Shown: piece by piece, positions 43,660 to 52,402 of the stretch
How positions within the stretch are numbered: the first letter of the stretch is position 1
Layout: every line of letters begins with the position of its first letter
From: Aequorivita sp. UBA3180
Lineage (GTDB): Bacteria > Bacteroidota > Bacteroidia > Flavobacteriales > Flavobacteriaceae
Length of the DNA stretch: 64,000 nucleotides
Reading direction: 5' to 3'
Assembly: GCA_002364215.1 (NCBI GenBank)
Contig: DEXQ01000010.1
Coordinates: 1-64,000, forward strand
Notes under the pieces: generated by a model
What the model saw: only the letters and a program-made list of their open reading frames with translations
Told to the model about the DNA's origin: nothing
Database searches by the model: none
Position numbers and translations under genes: made by a program

Positions 43660-44643
43660 ATGGCCCAACAACTCTTTAATCCGTTTAAGGATTTAATTTT
43701 CGACAAACATTTTTGTTTCCTTTCAGGAGCTTTGACTACTGAAAAAATTACTGTTTTCCCACAGTGGTTGATGGATCATTTTAAGTTTGGTGACGAAAAG
43801 ATAGAGATGATGGATAAAACCAAATCCTACATTTATTCCGATCTCGTATTGCCATGTTCTTTTGAAGTAAAGAAAGCGTTTGAAGCATTGGACTTAAAAA
43901 TTCAAGCCGCTTATAAAAATGGTTTTGAAGGAATGGCATCACTCGACCAAGAGTTGCTTTTTCAATGGACAGGCAGAATGGTCTATGGCCTGCTTTATTA
44001 CGAAATGGTTTATGAAAGAGACCGACTGCTTAGGAAAGGTGAGGAATTTGAACTTTCGGCTGCGCTCAAGGAACGCTTTGGCCATTTTCATTTAATGCTT
44101 CAGTCGATAATTGAACCAATTACTTTTGTTGGAAAAAAACCTTGGAGCATTGTTGTCTTTCCTCTAAAATATTCCGCAGATATTTTTAGCTATCGTGATG
44201 ATGCCATCAATTTAATGTTTTCGTTTGGGGTGAATGGTTTCGGTTTTATTGCTTGTTTGCAGGACAATGGTGTAATAGGGGAGAAGCAAAAAGAGTTGCT
44301 CGATAAAATTAAGGGTCACGTATTGCACCCTGTTCAATTTGAAGAGCTGTACGCACGGTTTCACTATTCAGATTATATTTTGCAGTATAAACCGGAATAC
44401 AAAATTGAAAATCAGGACAACGGAATTACTATAGAAGCACTTCCTATTGAAAAAAAGGGAAGCAAACCAATTTTCGGGTTTTGGGATGAGGATATATTTG
44501 CCCAATTGCTCGCCAATTATTGGAGCGTGTATGGTATTGAAAGGGAAGATATTCTTCAATTTCAGAAACCGCCACTTAGCTTTCTTGAAAATCCATATTC
44601 CAAGGATTTTATTAACCCGGAATCAATCGATTTGCCATTCTAA
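43660..44643 (+). CDS. Conserved-looking protein of unknown function, possible degenerate HNH-like fold
   Basis: A 327-residue soluble protein with no signal or membrane helix. I do not recognise the family with certainty. The layout CFLSGALT then VFPQWLMDHF, LVLPCSFEVKKAFEALD and WTGRMVYGLLYYEM recalls phage and bacterial proteins that read CxxCG...EHVFPxWL...CxxCN...KxAYG. Those have a zinc-ribbon/HNH-like start. Here the paired cysteines and the His are lost, so metal binding is unlikely. It sits in the polysaccharide locus with its own promoter, and its stop directly abuts the stop of the leftward glycosyltransferase. It may be a housekeeping gene caught in the locus. Confidence 0.75.
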   Translation: MAQQLFNPFKDLIFDKHFCFLSGALTTEKITVFPQWLMDHFKFGDEKIEMMDKTKSYIYSDLVLPCSFEVKKAFEALDLKIQAAYKNGFEGMASLDQELLFQWTGRMVYGLLYYEMVYERDRLLRKGEEFELSAALKERFGHFHLMLQSIIEPITFVGKKPWSIVVFPLKYSADIFSYRDDAINLMFSFGVNGFGFIACLQDNGVIGEKQKELLDKIKGHVLHPVQFEELYARFHYSDYILQYKPEYKIENQDNGITIEALPIEKKGSKPIFGFWDEDIFAQLLANYWSVYGIEREDILQFQKPPLSFLENPYSKDFINPESIDLPF

Positions 44644-45780
44644 CTATTTTCCCCAAGTTTCCAAATATTTTTTGGCGATGGAAATATAGTCGTGCTCACG
44701 TTCTATAAATTTTCGGGCATTGACAGAAATGGAATTCAATTTTTTAGGATTTAAAATCAAATCTTCCAGCTTATTGTATAAATAATCTGAGTCTGGGAGT
44801 GAATTTATACACACTTCGTCTGCCTTTAAATTGTAGCATTCCAAAAACTCGATTTCGGCTCCTGTAAAAACAACTTTTCCCTTTGCCATCGCTTCCAAAG
44901 CGTTATAGCCTTGGTCATACGCAAACACTTGATCTAAAAGAATATGTGCCGAATTATACTTTTCAATGTATTCGGAATATGGAACGTTTTCAACTGTAAT
45001 TACTTCAACTTTTGAAGCGTGTTTCTGTTGAAGTTTTTCAAGTGCAGCTTCAAAATAATCGTTTCCTTTTTTGAAATAATTCGCGCGATTGATGCCGTGG
45101 AAAATGATAATCTTTTCTTCAGGAACCAGAGGTTTAAATCTCAGCCTTTCAGTGTTTACAGGATTTGGAATTACTCCCAAATACTTTTTATTTCCTTGAA
45201 GCGGAATGTCATAATCCAAATCGGAAGCGATTACACCATCAACATTTTCAAAAACAAAATCGTGCAAATCTTTGTATTCTGGCTTTAAATATTTTAAAGC
45301 TGGGAAAAATGCTTGCTCTGAAATTTTTCCATTAAAAAGCGGATTGAAAATAGAGTAGCGAAATTTTTTTTCATAAGCGTACTTAACGCTCGTATAATCC
45401 GTTCCGCAGGAAAGCAAGAAGAGTTTTTTATTGTTCTCCTTTAAAAATGAAATGATTTCCTTTTCGTGTTTTGGCAAAATCCCAAGCGGACTTTCGTTTA
45501 TCAATTGCACAACATCAAAACCTTTAAATTTTTCTTGCTGCTGAAGAAATTGGTTTTTTAAGGAAAGAGAAGAAATGTCCAAGCCAAAAAGTTTGAATAA
45601 ACCAACCTTCACTTTTTTTGAAATCCCCGAATCATACTTTCGCTTTAAAAGGATATCTGAGGGGAAATTTTTAAATTCATCGCCAGTGGAAACAAGGGTT
45701 ACTTCGTGGCCCATCGCCAACAATCCCTCTTTTAAGGAATTGTGCAACCTACTGTATTCGCCCACCAAAAGTATTTGCAT
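44644..45780 (-). CDS. Glycosyltransferase (GT4-like, GT-B fold)
   Basis: A 378-residue cytoplasmic protein. I start it at the ATG at 45780 (MQILLVGEYSRLHNSLKEGL), the natural start of a GT-B fold; an ATG at 45816 would place the start across the divergent gene's promoter. The C-terminal half has IIIFHGINRANYFKKGNDYF and DQVFAYDQGYNALEAMAKGKVVFTG, of which GYNALEAMAKGKVV is the donor-binding part. It should add one sugar of the repeat unit; donor and acceptor are unknown. It has no space to the convergent 43660 gene. Confidence 0.82.
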   Translation of the reverse strand: MQILLVGEYSRLHNSLKEGLLAMGHEVTLVSTGDEFKNFPSDILLKRKYDSGISKKVKVGLFKLFGLDISSLSLKNQFLQQQEKFKGFDVVQLINESPLGILPKHEKEIISFLKENNKKLFLLSCGTDYTSVKYAYEKKFRYSIFNPLFNGKISEQAFFPALKYLKPEYKDLHDFVFENVDGVIASDLDYDIPLQGNKKYLGVIPNPVNTERLRFKPLVPEEKIIIFHGINRANYFKKGNDYFEAALEKLQQKHASKVEVITVENVPYSEYIEKYNSAHILLDQVFAYDQGYNALEAMAKGKVVFTGAEIEFLECYNLKADEVCINSLPDSDYLYNKLEDLILNPKKLNSISVNARKFIEREHDYISIAKKYLETWGK

Positions 45781-45786
45781 AAAAGC

Positions 45787-45794
45787 TATATTTG
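45787..45794 (+). promoter_or_regulatory. -7 element of the rightward glycosyltransferase gene
   Basis: TATATTTG, an exact TAnnTTTG box 33 bp before the ATG at 45828. Confidence 0.6.
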
Positions 45795-45827
45795 CCTTGT
45801 GCAACCAAAAATACATAATAAATAGCG

Positions 45828-46937
45828 ATGGACGCTGAAAAGAAATTCAAAGTGTGTTTGGTTTCCATTTCGCTTGCAAAAGGTGGGTTGGAGCGCTCGT
45901 GCGCTATGCTTTCACAAATGCTGGAAGCAAAAGGTCATGAGGTGCATTTGGTAATTTTGAACGATGAAGTTGATTATCCTTACAGCGGAAAATTGTTTAA
46001 TTTAGGAAAACTGAAAGCGGAAAAAGACTCAATGGTGAAACGTTTGCTGCGCTTTCGGAAATTTCGAAATTATTTAAAAAAGGAAAATTTTGATGTAATA
46101 ATTGATCACCGACCTAAAAATAATTTTGAGCGGGAATTGTTTTATTCGAAATTTATTTATCGAGAGCTCAACAAAATTTATGTGGTGCACAGTTCCAAAA
46201 AAACGGAATACTTGACTGAGAATCCCTCCGCTTTTTCAAAAATCTGTCAAAAAAACCTTTTGAACGTTGGCGTTTCAGAATATATAGAAAACGAAATTTT
46301 GAAGAAGGAAGGAATAGACAATTCCATAACAATCCACAATGCTTTCGATCCTTCTTGGATTGAAGAAAAGAGCGAGTTTCCCCAAATACTTCAAAATAAA
46401 AAATATATACTTTCCTATGGCAGATTGGACGATTCCATAAAGGACTTTTCATTTTTGATTAAAGCTTTTTCACAATCGAAAGTTTGGGAAAATGATTTTC
46501 ATCTCGTCATTTTGGGTGATGGAAAAGACAAGGAAATGCTTCAAAAACTGGCAGCTTCAAAAGAATGTTGTGATCAAATTTTATTTTTCCCTTTCACTAA
46601 AAAACCTTTCGAAATCATTAAAAACGCACATTGTGTAACACTGACAAGTAAATATGAAGGCTTCCCGATGGTGCTCGTAGAATCACTTTCTTTGGGAGCG
46701 CCCGTGGTTTCACTGGATATAATTTCGGGGCCTTCGGAAATTGTACAACACCAAAAAAATGGTTTGCTGATTGCCGAAAGAAGTTTACCTTTATTTGCGG
46801 AAGCGTTGCAAAAAATATGTTTTGATGAAAAACTTTATAATGAGATGAAAGCGAACGCAAAACCTTCCGTAGCACAATTTTCAATGCAGGCCATTTCTGA
46901 AAAATGGAACCAAACTTTACAGCATGCAATACGTTGA
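45828..46937 (+). CDS. Glycosyltransferase family 4
   Basis: A 369-residue GT-B enzyme. The N-terminus has VSISLAKGGLERSCAMLSQML, whose core GGLERS is common in GT4 enzymes. The C-terminal half has ILSYGRLDDSIKDFSFLIKAF and the EX7E-like stretch YEGFPMVLVESLSLGAPVVSL, cited here by its core SLGAPVVSLDI. It probably transfers an N-acetylhexosamine-type sugar, but the donor cannot be read from the sequence. It overlaps the ketoisomerase gene by 14 bp. Confidence 0.9.
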   Translation: MDAEKKFKVCLVSISLAKGGLERSCAMLSQMLEAKGHEVHLVILNDEVDYPYSGKLFNLGKLKAEKDSMVKRLLRFRKFRNYLKKENFDVIIDHRPKNNFERELFYSKFIYRELNKIYVVHSSKKTEYLTENPSAFSKICQKNLLNVGVSEYIENEILKKEGIDNSITIHNAFDPSWIEEKSEFPQILQNKKYILSYGRLDDSIKDFSFLIKAFSQSKVWENDFHLVILGDGKDKEMLQKLAASKECCDQILFFPFTKKPFEIIKNAHCVTLTSKYEGFPMVLVESLSLGAPVVSLDIISGPSEIVQHQKNGLLIAERSLPLFAEALQKICFDEKLYNEMKANAKPSVAQFSMQAISEKWNQTLQHAIR

Positions 46938-47343
46938 TTTGGATAAAATAGAACTGAGGGAAATTCCTAAAATTAGCGATCCGGACGGTCGCGGAAACCT
47001 TTCAGTGGTTGAAAAGGATTTTTTGCCCTTTATAATAAAACGGGTTTATTATTTATACGATGTTCCAAGCTCTTCCACTCGTGGCGGCCACGCCCATAAG
47101 GAATTGCAGCAATTTTTGATTGCTGTAAGCGGCAGTTTTGACGTGGTTTTGGACAATGGAAAAACCCGTAGAACCATAACTCTTAATAAACCCGATAAAG
47201 GTTTGCTAATTCCGAATGGGGTTTGGCGTGAATTGGAAGATTTTTCTTCTGGCGCTGTTTGTCTTTCTTTGGTTAGTGAAGAATATAATGAAGACGATTA
47301 CATTCGTGAATACAATGATTTCAAGTTATTTAAAAGTACCTAA
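46924..47343 (+). CDS. dTDP-4-keto-6-deoxyglucose 3,4-ketoisomerase (FdtA/QdtA family)
   Basis: A 139-residue cupin that moves the keto group of dTDP-4-keto-6-deoxyglucose from C4 to C3, the step before the 3-aminotransferase. The catalytic His pair is His56/His58 in STRGGHAHKELQQF. The cupin strands LIAVSGSFDVVLDNG and LIPNGVWRELEDF follow. FdtA gives the galacto product and QdtA the gluco product, and I cannot tell which applies. It overlaps the upstream glycosyltransferase by 14 bp and the convergent GT2 gene by 18 bp. Confidence 0.92.
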   Translation: MQYVDLDKIELREIPKISDPDGRGNLSVVEKDFLPFIIKRVYYLYDVPSSSTRGGHAHKELQQFLIAVSGSFDVVLDNGKTRRTITLNKPDKGLLIPNGVWRELEDFSSGAVCLSLVSEEYNEDDYIREYNDFKLFKST

Positions 47344-48255
47344 CCGCAGTCCGAGCTTTTCCAAATTATTCTTCGTTTTTGAAAGATACTTCAAAATGGT
47401 TTTGTTTTGACGAAGTAGAAATTGTTGCTTTTTACTTAGGTTTTCCAGGTTTATCTTTTTGAAATTTTTCTGAAAAGCTTCTTTATTGCCTTCTATTTTT
47501 GCTAAGACACACAGTGAGTAACGGTTTAAATCCAGAAATTTTTTAAGAGCGGGATTGTTTTTTTCGAAAACTTCGTAGGCTTCAAAATTGGCTTTTTCTT
47601 CCAAATTTTTCACACTTTGGAACAAGCTGTTTTTTCGGACTATATAAGTTGCACAGACTTTTGGGCTAAAAACAACTTTGTATTTTAAACCTATTCGAAC
47701 GTAAAGATCTGTGTCCTCTCCACTTTTAATTTTTTGATTATACCAACCCACATTTTCAAACACATCTTTTTTTAAAACAGTGGAAATGCTCAACAATACT
47801 GAATCTAATTGGCTAGACTCAAAATAATCAACAATAATTGAATCTTTTCCAATGGTTTGGATAGAGTAACTGTTCTTAAAAATTTTTCTGTTGCGCTTTA
47901 TTTCGGTAGCGGTAGCAAAAACGGATTCATTGGGATATTCAGTTACTAACCGATTTTGCTCCTCTAAATAGAAAGGATACCAATAATCATCAGCGTCCAT
48001 TAAGGCTATATATTTGGCTTCTGCTTGCTGTATTGTAAAATTTCTCGCAGCCGATGCGCCACTGTTTTCCATGGAAAAATAACGAATGCGCGGATCCTTG
48101 AATTTTAATATTTCAGTTTCACTGTTGTCGGTAGAACCATCATTCAGAATCACGACTTCAAAATCAGTAAAGGTCTGGGCCAAGACACTTTTTAACGTAT
48201 CAGCAATGTACTTTTCTTTGTTAAAGACCGATATGACTACCGAAAATTTAGGCAT
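47326..48255 (-). CDS. Glycosyltransferase family 2
   Basis: A 309-residue GT-A enzyme. FSVVISVFNKEKYIADTLKSVL, with its core SVFNKEKYI, and VVILNDGSTDNSE give the nucleotide-binding start; LMDADDYW is the DxD metal site. The C-terminus is basic and helical. It belongs to a leftward trio (SAM methyltransferase, GT2, GT2), with start and stop overlapping the upstream gene by 8 bp. Confidence 0.92.
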   Translation of the reverse strand: MPKFSVVISVFNKEKYIADTLKSVLAQTFTDFEVVILNDGSTDNSETEILKFKDPRIRYFSMENSGASAARNFTIQQAEAKYIALMDADDYWYPFYLEEQNRLVTEYPNESVFATATEIKRNRKIFKNSYSIQTIGKDSIIVDYFESSQLDSVLLSISTVLKKDVFENVGWYNQKIKSGEDTDLYVRIGLKYKVVFSPKVCATYIVRKNSLFQSVKNLEEKANFEAYEVFEKNNPALKKFLDLNRYSLCVLAKIEGNKEAFQKNFKKINLENLSKKQQFLLRQNKTILKYLSKTKNNLEKLGLRLGTFK

Positions 48256-49144
48256 CCTTAGTTTTTAAAGAACTAAGATAGCCCAAGCGGTACAAATCAA
48301 AAAGGAAAAGGGATGGATTTGTAGAATTTAGGTTTTTCAGCAATGGTTTTTTAAAGGCATTGAAGAATATTCGCATTACAAACAATAAGTTTCTTTTTTT
48401 TAGTTTCAAATATGTTTTCAGAATTTTCACGGTTTCCTTATCAAGATCACCAGTGTTGTGAAAATTCAATAAATTTTGAAGTGCCAATTCTGACTTTTTT
48501 ATGAAAGCCTCATTGGTTTCCAAATTTAAATGGATCACCGGATTGTCAATGTGCAGCAGTGGAATGTTGTTTTTTTGAAGTTCATATGCAAATACGGAAT
48601 CTTCATAACCGTACCCAGCTAATTTTTCGTTGAACTTTATTTTTTCAAAAACCGCCTTATTAATAGCAAACCCCATCGTTATAAAACTTCGGTATGGGCT
48701 TTTAAGACGTTCCGCAAGTGGCAGACTTTCACGTTCTGAGCCGTATTTATGCCTTAAACTGAATTTTTTAGAATTGTTTTTTGGATATTGAATGCCTCCA
48801 AAAATCACCGAAGCTTCATTGGAAATAGTAACCAAATATTTCGCAATAAATTCTGGGTTTGAAGGAAAGGTGTCCGCATCCAAAAACAATAACCAATCAT
48901 AATTTGCTCGTTCTGCTAAAAGATTTCGGATTTTGCTTCTGCCGATATTTCTTTCCAAAGCTTGAAAACTACACTGCTTCAACAAATTTATTTTTGAATT
49001 TTCTTCCAACGATTTTTTGTCAGTAGAAGCATCGTCCAAAACCACGATTTCATAAACCTCATTTGCGATTTCACACTGTTTTTGCAAGTTTTCTACCAAT
49101 GAAAAAACGTTGTAATTGTATGTAGGGATAAGGATTGAAATCAT
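48248..49144 (-). CDS. Glycosyltransferase family 2
   Basis: A 298-residue GT-A enzyme: ISILIPTYNYNVFSLVENL at the start, VVLDDASTDKKS, FLDADTFPSNPEF as the metal site, and GYGYEDSVFAYELQKN as the ED acceptor motif. It overlaps the methyltransferase gene by 4 bp and the next GT2 gene by 8 bp, so all three are coupled. Confidence 0.92.
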   Translation of the reverse strand: MISILIPTYNYNVFSLVENLQKQCEIANEVYEIVVLDDASTDKKSLEENSKINLLKQCSFQALERNIGRSKIRNLLAERANYDWLLFLDADTFPSNPEFIAKYLVTISNEASVIFGGIQYPKNNSKKFSLRHKYGSERESLPLAERLKSPYRSFITMGFAINKAVFEKIKFNEKLAGYGYEDSVFAYELQKNNIPLLHIDNPVIHLNLETNEAFIKKSELALQNLLNFHNTGDLDKETVKILKTYLKLKKRNLLFVMRIFFNAFKKPLLKNLNSTNPSLFLFDLYRLGYLSSLKTKDA

Positions 49145-49869
49145 TTTTTGGCGATAAGTACAGTTTCTTTCATAAATCCAAAACGTTCATTTGCCGGAAA
49201 AGTTTTGATTTCCACATTTTGAAAGCCGTTTTCTTTCAATCTGCGCATTAATCCTTCCACAGAGTAAATGCGTACGTGGTCTTCCTGCCCGAAGGCTACT
49301 ATTCGTTCTTCGGGCGTTTTCTTTGAAAAATCCTCGTATATTTCTCCTTCTTTAAAAGGAGTTTGGATTACACACTTGCCATTGGGTTTTAATACGCGAT
49401 GTAATTCTTCCATTGCTTTTTTGTCGTCTTCAATATGTTCCAAAATATGATAGCAGATTATCAGATCGAAAAAATTGTCTTCCAAAGGAATTTTAGTGAT
49501 ATCATACTGATAATCCGCCAGAAATTCATCTTCAAAATCAGTACTGAAATAAGTGATGCTCGGATTTTTCTTCAGCAATCTGTAAACACTTCGCGAAGGT
49601 GAAAAGTGAAGTATTTTGCCGTTTACTAAATCGTTTTCTTTAAGAAAGGAATAAAGTCTCCGGGTTCGCGAGCGACTGCCGCAAAAAGGGCAGAGCAGGT
49701 CGCCGTCGGGAATTTTAATAAATCGTTTAACCCCATGACCGCAAACCGTACATTCGTGGTTTTTTCCACGTAGGTGAAAAGCAAAAAAGGAACGAAAAAA
49801 AACCTCGTTCTCAAAAAGAATTTTTTTTGGAACAAAGGTGAGTGCCACTTTTTTTAAGGTTTGGTACAT
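49141..49869 (-). CDS. SAM-dependent methyltransferase with N-terminal zinc-ribbon-like part
   Basis: A 242-residue protein. The ATG at 49869 (MYQTLKKVALTFVPKK) is preferred over the upstream GTG at 49944. Two CxxC pairs (ECTVCGHG and LLCPFCGSRSRTRR) suggest a bound zinc, typical of a group of glycan-locus methyltransferases. The SAM fold follows: KILHFSPSRSVYRLL, FDLIICYHILEHIEDDKKAM and ELHRVLKPNGKCVIQTPF. Its role is probably methylation of a sugar or glycan end. It leads the leftward trio. Confidence 0.85.
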   Translation of the reverse strand: MYQTLKKVALTFVPKKILFENEVFFRSFFAFHLRGKNHECTVCGHGVKRFIKIPDGDLLCPFCGSRSRTRRLYSFLKENDLVNGKILHFSPSRSVYRLLKKNPSITYFSTDFEDEFLADYQYDITKIPLEDNFFDLIICYHILEHIEDDKKAMEELHRVLKPNGKCVIQTPFKEGEIYEDFSKKTPEERIVAFGQEDHVRIYSVEGLMRRLKENGFQNVEIKTFPANERFGFMKETVLIAKK

Positions 49870-49960
49870 CTGGCTAAAATACAGTAATCTTTTTGGATGC
49901 GGGAAATTTGAATTTCTATTCGGTCCATAAAAAATCGTTTTCACGAAAAATTTTAAAAAG

Positions 49961-51619
49961 ATGTATCTTGTAAAAAAAGAATCAGCTGTGCGGATATTTA
50001 TTTTAGTTTTTGTTGTTTTTTCTACACTTTCAGTTTACTCCCAACAAGAGGCCTGGTTTTATCTGCGTGCGCGCGATACTTCCTTCGTACCTTCTTTTGA
50101 AAAAAAAGGAGATTATTTGAGCTATTCGGGTGAAGATGCAAGGCTGAAAGCAGCTTTAAAAAACTATAAAATCAAAATCTTCAAAAAAACTTGGAAACAC
50201 GCTAAAAAGCAAAATCTAAAAAAGACCTTTTTTGTGATTGCCGATAAGGAAGCAATGATGACGGATTTACTGCAGAATGTTTCCCATCTTTTTGAGTTTG
50301 GCGAATTGATAGCCGAAGAGGACAAAAAAATTTTTGAACCCAATGATTACGGATTGACAAGTACCATAGGCGATAATTTGGGAGCGCAAGTTAATCTGGA
50401 TTATCTTGACGTAATGGAGGTTCCGAAAGCTTGGTATTACACAACGGGTTCGCGCGATATAATTGTTGGAATTTCGGATGGTTCCATCAAAACAGACGAT
50501 AAGGAATTTGAAGGAAAAAGTAAGATTATAAGGGAGTCTTTTATGGCAAAAGGCCACGGATTTTCTGTTGCTGAATCTGCGGCCGGCCAAGGAGACAATG
50601 GGTATGCCATTCCGGGGGTATGTTACGATTGTAGTGTTTATTCCACCAATTATAGACACATAAATAATTTGGAGCAACTCGTTGAGCTTTCCAAATTGGG
50701 AGTGAAAGTTATCAATTGTAGTTGGGGGCTTGCACACTATTATGAAACGGCCCAGCAGGCTATTTATGAAATGATGGACAATGGTACAGTAGTGGTTGCA
50801 ATAGGCCACAACCCACCTTTTTCGGAAACAAAGGGAAAAAAACCTTATTATCCAGCTTCATATGATAAAGTTATTGCGGTTTCTTCTGCTTCGCACCGCT
50901 ATGCACATTATTCTGAAAATATTCAGATTGAAGAAGGTAAGGGCTTGTATTACATAAAAAATATTCGCTATTATGTGGGGCTTACCGGTGGTTTTAAAAA
51001 TAATGATACTACTCAGGTTCCGCATTTGTATCCTATCAGCATCCGAAATTTGAATAGTGAAATTGACATTGTAGCTCCTTCAAAGGGTATTTATAGATAC
51101 GGTGAACGAGCCCTCAACGGTTTTGACGACGTTAGTCAATTTAACCAAACTTCAGGAGTGGCGCCATTGGTTACGGGCAGTATTGGGCTTATGTTTTCGC
51201 TTTATCCCTGTCTTCCGGCAGAAGAGGTTGAGACCATCCTAAAATTAACATCTACCAATATAGACGACGTAGAGCCCAATAAACCATATGCGGGAATGTA
51301 CGGTGCAGGAATGTTAAATACGGGCCGAGCCGTGGAAATGGTTTTTGATATGTTCGCGGAAAAAGAACCAGTAAAAATTGAAAACCAGCGATTCAGTCGG
51401 TGGGATTTTAAACTGACTTCTATTTCTGAAGTAGTTATGCAAAATCAGAAGTTTACTGAAGAAGCAACTTTAAATCTTACCTCAAAAAAGCGAATTGTAA
51501 TTTCTGAAAATACCGTCCTAAAACCGAACGCGAAAGGAAAAATTCATCTTAAAATTGACCCGTCGCTTAAAAAAGAATGTGAGCTACAACTTCGCGACCC
51601 AAGTATCCTAGATGATTAA
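49961..51619 (+). CDS. S8 family serine peptidase (subtilisin-like), secreted
   Basis: A 552-residue exported protease. After a signal peptide (ending VYSQ), the catalytic triad is placed at Asp173 (GISDGS), His199 (GHGFSVAESAAG) and Ser398 (NQTSGVAPLVTGSIGLM). The Ser motif differs from the usual GTSMAAPHVAG: Gly replaces Met and Leu-Val-Thr replaces His-Val-Ala. The spacing is normal and the Ser is kept, so activity is likely but not certain. The C-terminal ~100 residues form a short beta-rich part without a T9SS tag. It overlaps ftsE by 4 bp at the 3' end. Confidence 0.85.
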   Translation: MYLVKKESAVRIFILVFVVFSTLSVYSQQEAWFYLRARDTSFVPSFEKKGDYLSYSGEDARLKAALKNYKIKIFKKTWKHAKKQNLKKTFFVIADKEAMMTDLLQNVSHLFEFGELIAEEDKKIFEPNDYGLTSTIGDNLGAQVNLDYLDVMEVPKAWYYTTGSRDIIVGISDGSIKTDDKEFEGKSKIIRESFMAKGHGFSVAESAAGQGDNGYAIPGVCYDCSVYSTNYRHINNLEQLVELSKLGVKVINCSWGLAHYYETAQQAIYEMMDNGTVVVAIGHNPPFSETKGKKPYYPASYDKVIAVSSASHRYAHYSENIQIEEGKGLYYIKNIRYYVGLTGGFKNNDTTQVPHLYPISIRNLNSEIDIVAPSKGIYRYGERALNGFDDVSQFNQTSGVAPLVTGSIGLMFSLYPCLPAEEVETILKLTSTNIDDVEPNKPYAGMYGAGMLNTGRAVEMVFDMFAEKEPVKIENQRFSRWDFKLTSISEVVMQNQKFTEEATLNLTSKKRIVISENTVLKPNAKGKIHLKIDPSLKKECELQLRDPSILDD

Positions 51620-52299
51620 ACCGTTTTTTGAACTACTTCAAAAATCTGGTTTTCATCGCACTTCAATGTTTTGGAAGGATACTTCAGCAACAAGGCATAA
51701 TCGTGCGTTGCCATTAAGATGGTATTGCCGTTTTTATTTATCTCACGTAAAACTTCCATTACTTCCACACTCGTTTGTGGGTCTAGGTTTCCCGTGGGCT
51801 CATCTGCCAAAATAAGCTCTGGATCATTTAAAAGCGCACGGGCAATAGCCACACGTTGCTGCTCTCCGCCCGAAAGTTGGTAAGGATATTTAAAGGCTTT
51901 GGTTTTCATATCAACCTTGTCCAATACCTCGTTAATCTTGCTTTCCATGGCGGCTTTGTCCTTCCAGCCTGTGGCCGTCAAAACAAAATTTAGATTGTCG
52001 CGAACTGTGCGATCGTTCAAAAGTTTGAAATCCTGAAAAACCACGCCCAATTTTCTGCGTAAAAAAGGAATATCCTTTTCTTTCAAAGTAGCCAAATCGT
52101 ATCCCACAATGTTGCCTTCCCCTTCCTGGAGTGGAAGATCGCCGTAAAGCGTTTTCATAAAACTACTTTTTCCGGTTCCGGTTTTTCCGATCAGGTAAAC
52201 AAATTCGCCTTTATCCACAGAAACGGAAACATCGGAAAGTACTAAATTGTCACCTTGATAAATGGAAGCATCTTTTAAAAATAATACGGTATCGGCCAT
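51616..52299 (-). CDS. ftsE: Cell-division ABC transporter ATP-binding protein FtsE
   Basis: A 227-residue ABC ATPase: Walker A GKTGTGKSSF, Q-loop VVFQDFKLL, signature LSGGEQQR, Walker B ELILADEPTGNLDP, and the H-loop MATHDY. The short length and the FKLLNDRTVRDNL segment fit FtsE, which with FtsX controls cell-wall hydrolases at the septum. FtsX is not adjacent, as is common in this group of bacteria. A related Lol/MacB-type ATPase is the alternative. Confidence 0.85.
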   Translation of the reverse strand: MADTVLFLKDASIYQGDNLVLSDVSVSVDKGEFVYLIGKTGTGKSSFMKTLYGDLPLQEGEGNIVGYDLATLKEKDIPFLRRKLGVVFQDFKLLNDRTVRDNLNFVLTATGWKDKAAMESKINEVLDKVDMKTKAFKYPYQLSGGEQQRVAIARALLNDPELILADEPTGNLDPQTSVEVMEVLREINKNGNTILMATHDYALLLKYPSKTLKCDENQIFEVVQKTV

Positions 52300-52331
52300 T
52301 TTTAAGTATAGGTTTTGGGTTAAATGTATCT

Positions 52332-52375
52332 ATCCCGAGCGGAGTCGAGGGACAAAAGTAATTTGAATTACTTCA
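52332..52375. repeat. Intergenic hairpin repeat (TCCCGAG...CGAGGGA) plus short hairpin
   Basis: TCCCGAGCGGAGTCGAGGGA is an imperfect palindrome of a type recurring between genes in Flavobacteriaceae genomes. Directly after it, AAGTAATT and AATTACTT form a small hairpin that may end the leftward 52403-52861 gene. Confidence 0.5.
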
Positions 52376-52402
52376 AACTGCAACTGATTACTGCCAACAT
52401 AT

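Noticed and set aside
34191..49944. Recent horizontal transfer or genomic island with integrase and attachment sites
   Set aside because: No integrase, tRNA gene, direct-repeat ends or transposase was seen; glycan loci vary between strains without such marks.
50267..50809. 180-codon minus-strand frame inside the S8 protease gene
   Set aside because: It is antisense to the Asp and His active-site region, which is clearly coding on the plus strand.
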